A stretch of 64,000 nucleotides of DNA from Cystobacter fuscus (lineage in GTDB: Bacteria; Myxococcota; Myxococcia; Myxococcales; Myxococcaceae). The notes below the pieces were generated by a model. The model was not told the DNA's origin, did not search any database, and saw nothing but the letters and a program-made list of their open reading frames with translations. A program made the position numbers and the translations under genes. Positions within the stretch are counted from its first letter, which is position 1. Each line of letters opens with the position of its first letter. Positions 37,973 through 46,704 of this stretch are shown here, in pieces. The stretch lies in assembly GCF_002305875.1 (NCBI RefSeq), contig NZ_CP022098.1:1426001-1490000 (forward strand), written 5' to 3'.

Positions 37973-40459
37973 CTATATCCGACTCCAGCGCAGCTGGCTG
38001 ACCGCTCCACCCCCCGCTTCGTAGTACTCGAGCCTCACCTCGTGTACCCCTCTGAGCATGAAGAGGAAGGTGGAGTAGCTCGTGGGAGACTGATCCCTCC
38101 ACACGTCGATGATGGGCGAGCCGCCGCCCACCCAGAGCCGCACACCGTCGTCGGCACGGGTGGTGAACCTGTAGAGGCCCAGGGAAAAGGAGAAGCGTCC
38201 CGTCCAACGCACCGAGAACTCGTCCGGTCCCAGGCCGGTTTCCGGGGGCGCGTCCACGCCCCAGTCGTAGTGGATGGGGGCGGGCTCGCAGCGGACCCGG
38301 GAGGGAGACCCGGACAGGGAACGGTTGTTGAAATACTCCGCGCGGAACTCCCCCACCGGACAGACGATGATCCCCGAGTTGGCGAAGGTCGCGGTGTATG
38401 TGCTGTCCGTCGCGCCGACCGTCACCGGGTGCTGGATGCCGCCACCATCCGACCAGGACTCGAACGTGAAGTCCCCCTGGGGTGAAGGCGCGTAGAGCGT
38501 GTGTGTACTGCCGACGATGGCCGTGCGCGTGATGGGGGCCGTTGCCGTGGTGCCGTCGTACACCAGTTGCAACCCGGGGGGTGAGGTGTCCAGGGTGAGC
38601 TGGACCGTCTGGGGGTGGAGCTGCGCGACCGCCGTGCTCGACAGCCCATTGGAATCCGTGGCGGTGAGCCGCAGCTCGATGAAGAACTCGTCACCGTGAT
38701 CCGGGATGGTGAAGCTTCCGGACGCTCCGGTGCGCGAGAGCAGCGGATGGGGGTGGCATTGTCCTCCTGGACAGTGTTGCAGGATGAGGGTCCAGGCCAG
38801 GCCGGCGTCGGGGATGGTTCCGTCCTCGGGGTCTGTCGCCGCGCCGGAGAAGGCGATGACCTCCCCCACCTTGAAGCGGGCCGAGGGCAGGGGCTCGAGG
38901 AGGGTCACCGTGGGCGCGGTATTGCCGACGGAGATGCTCACCACCGCCGAGCTGCTGGCTCCCCTTCCATCCTCGACGGTCAGCCGTGCGGAATAGGTGC
39001 CCTTCTCGGCATAGGTGTGCAGCGGATGGGGTTCGTCCGTCGTCGGCGTGCCATCTCCGAAGTCCCAGGTGGGGCGCAGGGAATCACCATCCGCGTCACT
39101 GGAACCGGCACTGGAGAACTGGACGCTCAGGGGCACGCTCCCATTCGTCGGAGTCGCCGAGGCCACCGCGATGGGTGGCGAGTTTTCTCCCGTATAGCGG
39201 ATGCGGCGCAGCTCTCCCTGGGCGATGGCGAGGTAGTAGAGGTGGGTGTCCGGGCCGGACTCGATGTCGGCGGCTCCATCCATGTCGGTCGCGAAATCGC
39301 TCACGCCGATGAGGTTGTCCTCGGCGTCCACGTGCAGGGTGCGCAACCAGCGTTGCGCGTAGTCTCCGAAGAAGAACGCGCCATGGTACGCACTGGGGTA
39401 GGCCGTGCCGGTATAGAACATCCCGCCCGTGGCGGCCCCCGTCCCTCCATTGTGCGGCCAGGCGTAGAGCGGCATCTTCACGGCGGACGGGCCGAGCGCA
39501 TAGAGCGCCTGGCACTCCGGCTCGGCCTCGTAACCCCTCTGACGATCGGGACCCTCGTAGCAGGGCCAACCGAGGTTTGCTCCTGGGGGGGCGACGTTGA
39601 TCTCCTCGTAGGTGTCCCAACCCACGTCGCCCAGGTAGGGGATGGCGCTGCCCGGGCGCAGGTTGAACCGGTAGGGGTTGCGCAGACCGAGGCTCCAGAC
39701 CTTCGACGGGTTGGCGGTGGCATCGCCATTCCAGAAGGGGTTGGTGGGCAGCCCGGCCCCGCCGGGGGTGATGCGAAGCACCTTGCCCGCGAGCGAGTGG
39801 AGCGCCTGGGCCCTCAGTGCGTCACGATCGACGAGGGTGAACAGGGCCCCATCCCCGAGTGTCACGAAGAGGCTGCCATCGGGCGCGAACTTGACGTTGC
39901 CCACGGAGTGGGACGGCGACTCCGAGGGGATGCAGTCGGTGCCCGGGGGAAAGTCATTGCAGGAGCGGCCCACGGTGGTGCCCAGGAGCACCGCCTCGCT
40001 GCTCGGCGAAGCCGTATCTCCTTCCGCCGTATAGCGCGCCAGTCGTCCCGTCTTGGGTCCCGTGTAGTCGTTCGGGTCGTTCTCGTAGGTGTAGAGCAGG
40101 TAGACGAGGCCGTTCTGCGCGAAGTTCGGGTCGATGGTCAGGCCCAACAATCCGCGGTCCGAGTAGTCATTGACGCGATCCCGGATGTCGATGAAGGGCG
40201 TGCCGAGAAGGGCCCCATTCTTGTAGACCCTCACCACGCCGGACTTCTCGGCGATCAGGAAGCGTCCATCCGGGAGGTTGGCGAAGGCGGTGGGGAAGTT
40301 CAGGCCGGAGGCGATCACCTCCTGGGTGAAGCCGCCCGGCAAGGCCAGGGAGCGCGGTTCGCTGGCTCGTCCCCTGGACTCGAACGACGGGAAGGCCAGG
40401 GCGGTGAACAAACATACGAAGCCCAGGATACTCCTGGGCCAGGACCAGAACTGTTGCAC
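37973..40459 (-). CDS. PQQ-type sugar dehydrogenase with PKD and PA14-like domains
   Basis: 828 residues from the GTG at 40459. The first about 450 residues form the soluble glucose/sorbosone-dehydrogenase propeller ([35 protein letters not shown]). A PKD domain follows (about 480-570, WDFGDGTPT), then an Ig-like region, and a C-terminal PA14-like carbohydrate-binding domain ([16 protein letters not shown]). It is probably secreted; residues near the N-terminus ([13 protein letters not shown]) act as a signal. A run of nine cytosines lies just before the start, so the start is sensitive to sequencing errors. Confidence 0.85.
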   Translation of the reverse strand: MQQFWSWPRSILGFVCLFTALAFPSFESRGRASEPRSLALPGGFTQEVIASGLNFPTAFANLPDGRFLIAEKSGVVRVYKNGALLGTPFIDIRDRVNDYSDRGLLGLTIDPNFAQNGLVYLLYTYENDPNDYTGPKTGRLARYTAEGDTASPSSEAVLLGTTVGRSCNDFPPGTDCIPSESPSHSVGNVKFAPDGSLFVTLGDGALFTLVDRDALRAQALHSLAGKVLRITPGGAGLPTNPFWNGDATANPSKVWSLGLRNPYRFNLRPGSAIPYLGDVGWDTYEEINVAPPGANLGWPCYEGPDRQRGYEAEPECQALYALGPSAVKMPLYAWPHNGGTGAATGGMFYTGTAYPSAYHGAFFFGDYAQRWLRTLHVDAEDNLIGVSDFATDMDGAADIESGPDTHLYYLAIAQGELRRIRYTGENSPPIAVASATPTNGSVPLSVQFSSAGSSDADGDSLRPTWDFGDGTPTTDEPHPLHTYAEKGTYSARLTVEDGRGASSSAVVSISVGNTAPTVTLLEPLPSARFKVGEVIAFSGAATDPEDGTIPDAGLAWTLILQHCPGGQCHPHPLLSRTGASGSFTIPDHGDEFFIELRLTATDSNGLSSTAVAQLHPQTVQLTLDTSPPGLQLVYDGTTATAPITRTAIVGSTHTLYAPSPQGDFTFESWSDGGGIQHPVTVGATDSTYTATFANSGIIVCPVGEFRAEYFNNRSLSGSPSRVRCEPAPIHYDWGVDAPPETGLGPDEFSVRWTGRFSFSLGLYRFTTRADDGVRLWVGGGSPIIDVWRDQSPTSYSTFLFMLRGVHEVRLEYYEAGGGAVSQLRWSRI

Positions 40460-40608
40460 GAGGACCCCCCCCCAGGCGCGCGGCAGTGCCAGGGCACCAA
40501 AGTGGAGGGCAGATGTAGAGCAACCTGCGTTGGGTGACACCCGTCCAGCGGTTCCTGCCAGATGTGGACCACCCCACAGAGGGAGCCACGCCCGCGCGTG
40601 ACCCACCC

Positions 40609-41118
40609 TCACCCGCGCGCCGAATCTCCTGTCACCTGCTCGGCCAGCCTCGCGAGCTTGTCATCGAGCTTCCTCGCGGCGACGAGCAACTCCTCGTTGC
40701 CCAGGCGCGCCATCAGCGAGGAGGGCACGTCATAGCCCAGGTGGCACTTGCCGTCGCCACGGTGCTCGTAGATGAGCACGCGCACCGGGACGTGCAGGCC
40801 CATTGCCACGTCATGGCGCAGCATGGTGCGCGCGATCAGCGGATTGCCTATCACATACATCCGTGCCCGGGCCTTCTGCCCCACCCGGGCAAGCCAGGCA
40901 CCATGATCCGCCACGAAGAACTTCATGAAGCCACTCGAGCCCTCGAAGGCACGAAGGCGAGCCTCGAAGCCCGCCTCATCGCTCGAGGCCGTCACCGCCT
41001 CCTGGAGTGAGGCGTCGTCGAGGGTGCCCACCACGGCCTCGAAGGCCTCGATCACCGCCTCGAAGGGACGGCCACTCACGTACTCGCGATGGATGAGGGT
41101 GCTCTCGTCTTGAGTCAT
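40609..41118 (-). CDS. DUF302 family protein
   Basis: 169 residues, no signal peptide. The conserved DUF302 segment ARMYVIGNPLIARTMLRHD is followed by VPVRVLIYEHRGDGKCHLGYD. The family has no settled role; structures suggest ligand binding. The upstream region (41119-41160) is very AT-rich and likely holds its promoter. Confidence 0.85.
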   Translation of the reverse strand: MTQDESTLIHREYVSGRPFEAVIEAFEAVVGTLDDASLQEAVTASSDEAGFEARLRAFEGSSGFMKFFVADHGAWLARVGQKARARMYVIGNPLIARTMLRHDVAMGLHVPVRVLIYEHRGDGKCHLGYDVPSSLMARLGNEELLVAARKLDDKLARLAEQVTGDSARG

Positions 41119-41918
41119 CCGGTGTCTCCCGTTGCGAAATATTTATTATGTTGATAATATGACGTGCATGATGCGTCAAGGAGTGCGGGCCCCGAGCTGT
41201 TCTCGTGCCGGAGTCAGTCCTTCTGCCCGGTGTGCGGACTCGATGGTCGCCACACCCCTTGGGATGAACGGAGCGCTGGCGGGGACGAACCGCCGTGCCT
41301 CCCATGGCACCCGGGCCGGAGCCCATGGCCTCAGCGGATGGCCCGGACGTGTTCGTTCTCCTCCAGCGGGGACTCCCGCGAATGGAACGGGCGTGGCCCG
41401 CGGTGCGCTCGATGGACGCCGTCACGTTTATGCGGGGTGTTTGAACAGAGCGCCTGTCTTTCCCATACGCCGATTCCCACCCTGTCCAGCACGAGGTCCT
41501 CGGATGCCATCAATCAGGCCAGGTGTATGCGGATTTGATGGAGAACCCACGTCGGCGCACAACGTGCGCCCATCCTGGAAGTCGCCAGCCGTGCGGAACT
41601 CGACCGGAGCAGGCGGCGTGACCACCTCGCGGGCGCGGACCCGTGGGAACCGCGATGTGCTTTCTATGGGCTGCAACAATAACAATATTGAAAACGGGGT
41701 ACTCGCCGCATATAAGGAAAATAGACTAAAGCTGATTTTTCTTGATTTTCATGGAATCGTGGAATGGAACAACGCCCCATCGTCCAGCCCGGTGCTCATC
41801 GGCCAACTGGGCGCGGAAGATGTCCAGCGTGTTCATCCTGTTCCGCCACCGGCCCCATCCACCCGCGGCGTCCGCTCCTCCTGGAGGCGTGCGCCGGGTC
41901 GGTTCATGGTGAAGCGCC
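41119..41918. other. 800-bp region without a convincing gene
   Basis: Only a poor ORF with random-looking composition crosses this gap. Two AT-rich patches are visible, at 41135-41165 and 41680-41755. The first fits the DUF302 promoter on the minus strand, the second is well placed for the two-component operon. I see no RNA gene or repeat. Confidence 0.5.
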
Positions 41919-42608
41919 TTGAAGCTCCTGCTCGTCGAAGACGAAGAGAAGATGGTGGACCTGCTGAAGCAGGGCCTGGAAGAAGAGGGACACGAGGTCC
42001 GCGTCTGCAATAGCGGCCGAACCACCCCGAGCCAGGATGAACTCGAGCACTTCGACGTCATCCTCCTGGACTGGTCCCTGCCGGGCCTGGACGGCGTCTC
42101 CGTCCTGCGCCAGTGGCGTGAGGCGGGCCTGCAGACGCCGGTGTTGATGTTGACGGCCCGGGGCACGACCGGGGAGAAGGTCATCGGGTTGCGTGCCGGA
42201 GCGGACGACTACCTGGTGAAGCCCTTCGACTTCGACGAGCTGCTGGCGCGGCTGGAGGCCCTGCAGCGCCGGGGTGAGCAGCAGGGCGGACCGGTGCGGA
42301 TGGGCTCGGTGTTGTTGGATCCCCGCCGCAGGGTGCTGCGCCGGGGGCTCCAGGAGGAATCGCTCACCGCGCGTGAGTTCTCCCTGATCTCCTCGCTGGC
42401 GCGTCAGCAGGGCACGCCCCAGGTGCGCGCGAGGTTGATGGCGCAGGCCTGGGGCCCGGACTTCGAGGGCAGCGCCAACGTGCTGGAGGTGTACGTGGGC
42501 TACCTGCGCACGAAGCTGGAGCGGCTGGGTGCCAAGGATGTCTCCATTCGCGCGGTGCGGGGGGTGGGCTACACCCTGCTCGTCGAGCAGGGACCTCGCG
42601 AGCCATGA
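41919..42608 (+). CDS. OmpR-family response regulator
   Basis: 229 residues from a TTG start. Receiver: LVEDEEK, phosphoacceptor in DVILLDWSLPGLDG (D49 or nearby), LTARGTTGEK and the K in YLVKPFDFDEL. The C-terminal winged helix has GYLRTKLERLGAKD and RAVRGVGYTL. It should activate or repress genes when phosphorylated by the kinase whose ATG overlaps its stop by 4 bases. It points toward the metal-oxidase operon, a plausible target (inference). Confidence 0.92.
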   Translation: MKLLLVEDEEKMVDLLKQGLEEEGHEVRVCNSGRTTPSQDELEHFDVILLDWSLPGLDGVSVLRQWREAGLQTPVLMLTARGTTGEKVIGLRAGADDYLVKPFDFDELLARLEALQRRGEQQGGPVRMGSVLLDPRRRVLRRGLQEESLTAREFSLISSLARQQGTPQVRARLMAQAWGPDFEGSANVLEVYVGYLRTKLERLGAKDVSIRAVRGVGYTLLVEQGPREP

Positions 42609-43996
42609 CGCTCGCCAGACGCCTCTGGTTGCTCGGTGTCCTGGTGCCGTCCCTGGCCTCGCTGGGAGCGCTCGTCGTCGCCGGGCAGCTCTTCCGGTAT
42701 GACCTGGAGACCGCGCTGGACCATGCCCTGCTGACCCAGGCCGCGGTGGAGAGCCTCAGCGTCGACCTCTTCGAGGGCTCCGAGAAGAGGTTGCGCCTGA
42801 ACATGTCCATGTACCCGCTCCTCGAGCAGGTGCGGCCCTTCGCCCCACGGGGTGAACTCTTCGGCCAGGACGGACGGCTGCTGATGCGGTATCCACCCTC
42901 GCCGGATGATGAGGAGTCCGACACGGCTTCGCTGATGCCGGGAGAGCCGGAGCTTCAGCCCCATCTGTCGACCCGCCCCCTGCCGGATGGAACGCGTGAG
43001 CGTGAGGCGGTGGTGAGCGTCCGCTCGCCCCAGGGCGAGCTGTATGCGCTGCGTCTGACCGCGTCGCTGGAGCAGGTGGATGACTCGGTGCGCGGCTACC
43101 ACCAGAGGGCCTTCTCCATGGCGGCGCTGCTGGCATTGACGTTGCTGGTGCTCCAGACGTTCCTCGCCCGGCGCATGGCGTACCGGTTGAGCGCCATCAC
43201 CCGCCATCTGAAGCTCCTGCGCGAGGGAGACTTCTCCCAGGCGCCTCCCCTGGATGGGGGCGCGGATGAGATAGGCCAGCTCCGGGAGGTGCTCGCCGAG
43301 GTCACGGACAAGTTGCGGGGTGCCCGGGACGCGCAGGATCGGCTCATCGCGGACGCCGCCCACGAGCTGCGCACGCCGCTCTCCCTCATGCGGACCCGGA
43401 TGGACCTGGCCCTGCGGCGCGAGCGGGGCGCCGAGGAGCTGCGTGCTTCCTTCCGCGAGGCGCGTGGCGAGGTGGAGCGGCTGGCCGTGCTGGCGGGCGA
43501 GCTGCTGGAGCTGGCCGCGGTGGGACGGGGGGAGTGGGATCGGAAGAAAGCGGATCTGGTCGAGGTGGTGAGTCAGTCGGTGGAGGCGGCGCGCGCCGAG
43601 GCGGAGGTGCGCGGGCTCATCATCCGTCTGGAGGCTCCCGCGCGGGAGGAGCTCTGGTTCGATCCGGGTGGGGTGCGGCGGGCGGTGGACAACCTGCTGA
43701 CCAATGCCCTCAAGTTCTCTCCGAGCGGAGGGGAGATCCACGTGCGCTTGTGGCGGGAGGGGGAGTGGGTGCGCATCAACGTGGCGGACGAGGGCCCCGG
43801 CATTCCGTTCTCGGAGAGGGACTCGGTGTTCGCTCCCTTCCGGAGGTTGTCCGGTGCCAAGCCCGGAGCGGGGATCGGCCTGGCCATCGTCCGCGAGGTG
43901 GCGCGGCGGCACGGAGGCCACGCCTGGGTGGAGCCGAGCCGGGCCCGGGGAGCGGAGCTGGTGTTGGAGCTGCCCACGCGATCCCAGTTCGCTTGA
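42605..43996 (+). CDS. Membrane sensor histidine kinase
   Basis: 463 residues. Two membrane helices (about 7-27 and 176-196) frame a periplasmic sensor of about 150 residues. A HAMP domain, HisKA with DAAHELRTPLSLMRTRMDLA and an HATPase_c domain (DNLLTNALKF, DEGPGIPF, GAGIGLAIV) follow. The layout matches CusS/QseC-type kinases, consistent with envelope or metal sensing, though the signal is unknown. Operon partner of the response regulator. Confidence 0.92.
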   Translation: MTLARRLWLLGVLVPSLASLGALVVAGQLFRYDLETALDHALLTQAAVESLSVDLFEGSEKRLRLNMSMYPLLEQVRPFAPRGELFGQDGRLLMRYPPSPDDEESDTASLMPGEPELQPHLSTRPLPDGTREREAVVSVRSPQGELYALRLTASLEQVDDSVRGYHQRAFSMAALLALTLLVLQTFLARRMAYRLSAITRHLKLLREGDFSQAPPLDGGADEIGQLREVLAEVTDKLRGARDAQDRLIADAAHELRTPLSLMRTRMDLALRRERGAEELRASFREARGEVERLAVLAGELLELAAVGRGEWDRKKADLVEVVSQSVEAARAEAEVRGLIIRLEAPAREELWFDPGGVRRAVDNLLTNALKFSPSGGEIHVRLWREGEWVRINVADEGPGIPFSERDSVFAPFRRLSGAKPGAGIGLAIVREVARRHGGHAWVEPSRARGAELVLELPTRSQFA

Positions 43997-43997
43997 G

Positions 43998-45614
43998 CTA
44001 CGGGGAGAGGGGAATCCAGGCGGAGGCCGCCTCCAGCCGGCCACTCACCGCGTCCAGGCGGACGAGCTGGGCTCCCTGCACGCCCACGCGGCGGTTCACC
44101 CCGAACGTCACCGGGGGCGTCACCCCGGTATCGAAGTCCCGCAGCTCCTCCAGCCGGAGCATCAGGTCCGCGCGCGTCACGTCCGCGCCCGAGCGTCGCA
44201 AGGCCTCCACCAGCACACGTGACGCCGCATACGCGCCGAGCTGGAAGGCCACGTGGCGCGGGCGCAGTTGGTGGCGCTCGAGGAAGGCGGCGAAGGTGCG
44301 CAGGTGCTCCTCGCGCGCGGCCACTCCCGGTGGGTAGACGAAGAAGACGGGGAGCGGGCCGCCCGTCACCGCGGAGGGCTCGGCCAGGCGGGCCGGGGCG
44401 TACACGCGCGTCTCCAGCTTCCAGGACTCCAACGTCTCCAGCAGCGCCTTCAGCCCCGCGGGAGGGCCGGCGTAGAGGATGGCTGGAGGCGGCGTCTGGC
44501 GCAGGCGCTCGAGCGCTCCGGGCTCGGCGGTTCCGTCCCTGAAGGGGACCTCCACGGGGGCGGGCAGCTCGCGCCGCAGGGCCTCCTCGCGCGCCGCGCG
44601 GGCCCAGGCGAGTCCCGCCGCGTCTTCCGTCCGCACCACCGCCAGGGCGTGGTGGCGCAGCAGGTGCTCGTCCTCTCGAGCCAGGTGCTGCACCACCAGG
44701 CGGGCCTGGATGGGTTCCTCGGGGTAGAGGAAGAAGATGGGGCTGTCGCTGCCCGCGGCCTGCTCGCCAATCGCGATGGGCAGCACGAGCGGCGTCCCCT
44801 CGCGCCGCAGCAAGGCATCCGAGGTGGGCGAGCCCTCGCGTGGATTGCCCACCAGGGCGAGCACTCCCCGCTCCAGCAACCGCGTGGTGGCGTCTGGTGC
44901 TCCCGAATCGGGTGCCGGCCCATGGAGCGCCGAGTCGTCCTCCACCACCAGCTCCAAGCGCCGCCGGAAGATGCCTCCCTGCGCGTTCACCTCCTCGAAG
45001 GCGGCCCGCAGCACCTGGGCCACGTCCTGTCCGGCCTCGCCCAACCGCCCCTCGAGGGGCAGCGCCGCGCCCACCGTGAGGGTGGTGGGGGTGATGCCGG
45101 GGTCGGGTGTCTCGCCCAGCTTCTCCAGGTAGGCGAGCAACTCCTCGCGCTCGGCCTGCCCGAGCACGTAGCGCGGCATCGTCGTCCCCAGGGGACGGCC
45201 GCTGGCGGAGAGGCCCTCGGTGATGGCGCGCAGCAGGGTGTCGCGTCCATACGCGGGGCGCGAGCGATCCTCCACGTCCACGGAGGCGCGCGAGCGCGGG
45301 TGCCGCAGGGCCTCGGGGCGGATGTCCGGCACGTCCACGCCGCCTTCCTGGCTGCCGCGTCCGGAGGGCGTGTGACAGCGCGCGCACGCGGCCACGGAGC
45401 CGCTCAGCTCTATCCGCTCGGGCCCGAGCAGGCCCACGAGCGGGGTGTCCCGGGTGCTCATGCCGCGCTGGAAGAGGCTCCTTCCCCTCCTGGCCGCCTC
45501 CGCATCCCAGGGAGCGGGGGGCGCCTCCTTGCGGCAGGCGGCTCCCAGCAGCACCGACAATCCCACGAGCACCACGTGGAGTGTCCGGCCTCGCGGGCCC
45601 CTAGCGGGGATCAT
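43998..45614 (-). CDS. Lipoprotein cytochrome c fused to substrate-binding protein
   Basis: 538 residues. The lipobox LLGAAC (C27) is followed by a cytochrome c domain with CARCH (C77, C80, H81) and a distal methionine candidate in TTMPRYVLG, then a type I periplasmic binding protein (about 160-520; VGAALPLEGRLGEAGQDVAQ) of the branched-chain amino acid-binding type. A heme protein fused to a ligand-binding domain suggests a redox sensor or electron carrier at the envelope. Last gene of the multicopper oxidase operon; it overlaps the SCO gene by 14 bases. Confidence 0.82.
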   Translation of the reverse strand: MIPARGPRGRTLHVVLVGLSVLLGAACRKEAPPAPWDAEAARRGRSLFQRGMSTRDTPLVGLLGPERIELSGSVAACARCHTPSGRGSQEGGVDVPDIRPEALRHPRSRASVDVEDRSRPAYGRDTLLRAITEGLSASGRPLGTTMPRYVLGQAEREELLAYLEKLGETPDPGITPTTLTVGAALPLEGRLGEAGQDVAQVLRAAFEEVNAQGGIFRRRLELVVEDDSALHGPAPDSGAPDATTRLLERGVLALVGNPREGSPTSDALLRREGTPLVLPIAIGEQAAGSDSPIFFLYPEEPIQARLVVQHLAREDEHLLRHHALAVVRTEDAAGLAWARAAREEALRRELPAPVEVPFRDGTAEPGALERLRQTPPPAILYAGPPAGLKALLETLESWKLETRVYAPARLAEPSAVTGGPLPVFFVYPPGVAAREEHLRTFAAFLERHQLRPRHVAFQLGAYAASRVLVEALRRSGADVTRADLMLRLEELRDFDTGVTPPVTFGVNRRVGVQGAQLVRLDAVSGRLEAASAWIPLSP

Positions 45615-46704
45615 CCAGGTGCTCCACGGTGTACACGAGCTGGTCGACGTCCGACATGGCGGCGGCCTTCACCCACATGCCCGTGGTGGCGTCACCGATG
45701 AGCAGGGTGGAGCTGTGGGTGCCAGGCTCGTTCGTGTAGCCACCGAGCTTCTTGAGCACGAGGGAGATGTTCTCGGGGGCGCCGGTGAGGAAGTACCAGC
45801 CGGGCCCCACGTCGAACTTCTTCGCGAAGCGCGCCAGCGTCTCCGGGGTGTCGTTGGCGGGGTCCACGGAGAGGGTGAGCATGGTGATGTCCTTGCCCAC
45901 GCGGCCGCCGAGCTTCTTCTGGACCTCGGCGAGGTGCCTCGTCATGGGGGAGCAGATGCCCTGGCACGAGGTGAAGGCGAAGTTGATGAGCACCTTCCGG
46001 CCGCGGATGAGATCCTCGTAGAAGCGGTGCGTCCTGCCGTGCTGGTCCACCAGCTCGGTGTTGGTGAAGTAGCGAGCGGAGGCGGCGTCCTGGGCTCCGG
46101 GGGAGGAGGGGGCGAGCTCCGGAGGGGGCGCGGAGGCGGCGCGGACCTCGCGAATGCCCTCGAGGATGGCGGTGGCCGAGCCGAGGCCTTCCACGCGCAG
46201 CCACTTGTCCGCCGTGGCGTTGCCCACGAGCACGAAGGGCCGGTGGGCCTCCTTGTCCGAGGTGTAGCCGCCCAGCGCCACCAGGGCCTCCTTCACCCGG
46301 GCCGGCTCGCCGGTGAGGAAGGACCAGCGGGGCCCGGGGGCGAAGGGCGCGGCGAACTGGGCCAGGCGCTCGGGCGTGTCGTTGGCCACGTCCAGGGTGA
46401 TGGAGATGAAGCGCACGGGACTGTCGGGCCCCAGCTCCTTGCTCACGCGCGACAGGGTGGCCGTCATCGGCGAGCAGATGGTCTTGCAGCGGGTGAAGAT
46501 GAAGTTGATGGCCACGGTCTGGCCACGCACGAGGTCGGACCACAGCCGCACCTGCTGGCCGTGCTGATCCACCAGGGGGACGTCGGGCACCTGGAGGTGG
46601 AGGAAGCGCGCGTCTGGAGTGGGGACTCGTGCCGTGTCCTGCGCGAGAGCCGGAGCGGAGAGCAGCAGCAGCAGGGCCAGGGCCTGGAGGGGGGCGTTCT
46701 TCAT
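45601..46704 (-). CDS. Tandem SCO1/SenC copper chaperone
   Basis: 367 residues from the ATG at 46704. After a signal peptide it has two complete SCO domains: CKTIC (C73, C77) with H154, and CQGIC (C247, C251) with H330, each the Cu-binding Cys-Cys-His set. SCO proteins insert copper into the CuA site of oxidases or other copper enzymes; here the neighbour is a multicopper oxidase. A double-domain SCO is unusual. It overlaps the propeller gene (ATGA) and the fused cytochrome gene (14 bases). Confidence 0.88.
   Translation of the reverse strand: MKNAPLQALALLLLLSAPALAQDTARVPTPDARFLHLQVPDVPLVDQHGQQVRLWSDLVRGQTVAINFIFTRCKTICSPMTATLSRVSKELGPDSPVRFISITLDVANDTPERLAQFAAPFAPGPRWSFLTGEPARVKEALVALGGYTSDKEAHRPFVLVGNATADKWLRVEGLGSATAILEGIREVRAASAPPPELAPSSPGAQDAASARYFTNTELVDQHGRTHRFYEDLIRGRKVLINFAFTSCQGICSPMTRHLAEVQKKLGGRVGKDITMLTLSVDPANDTPETLARFAKKFDVGPGWYFLTGAPENISLVLKKLGGYTNEPGTHSSTLLIGDATTGMWVKAAAMSDVDQLVYTVEHLDDPR

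Noticed and set aside
41132..42013. 293-codon plus ORF before the response regulator
   Set aside because: No motif, random-looking composition, and it runs into the start of a certain gene in another frame.
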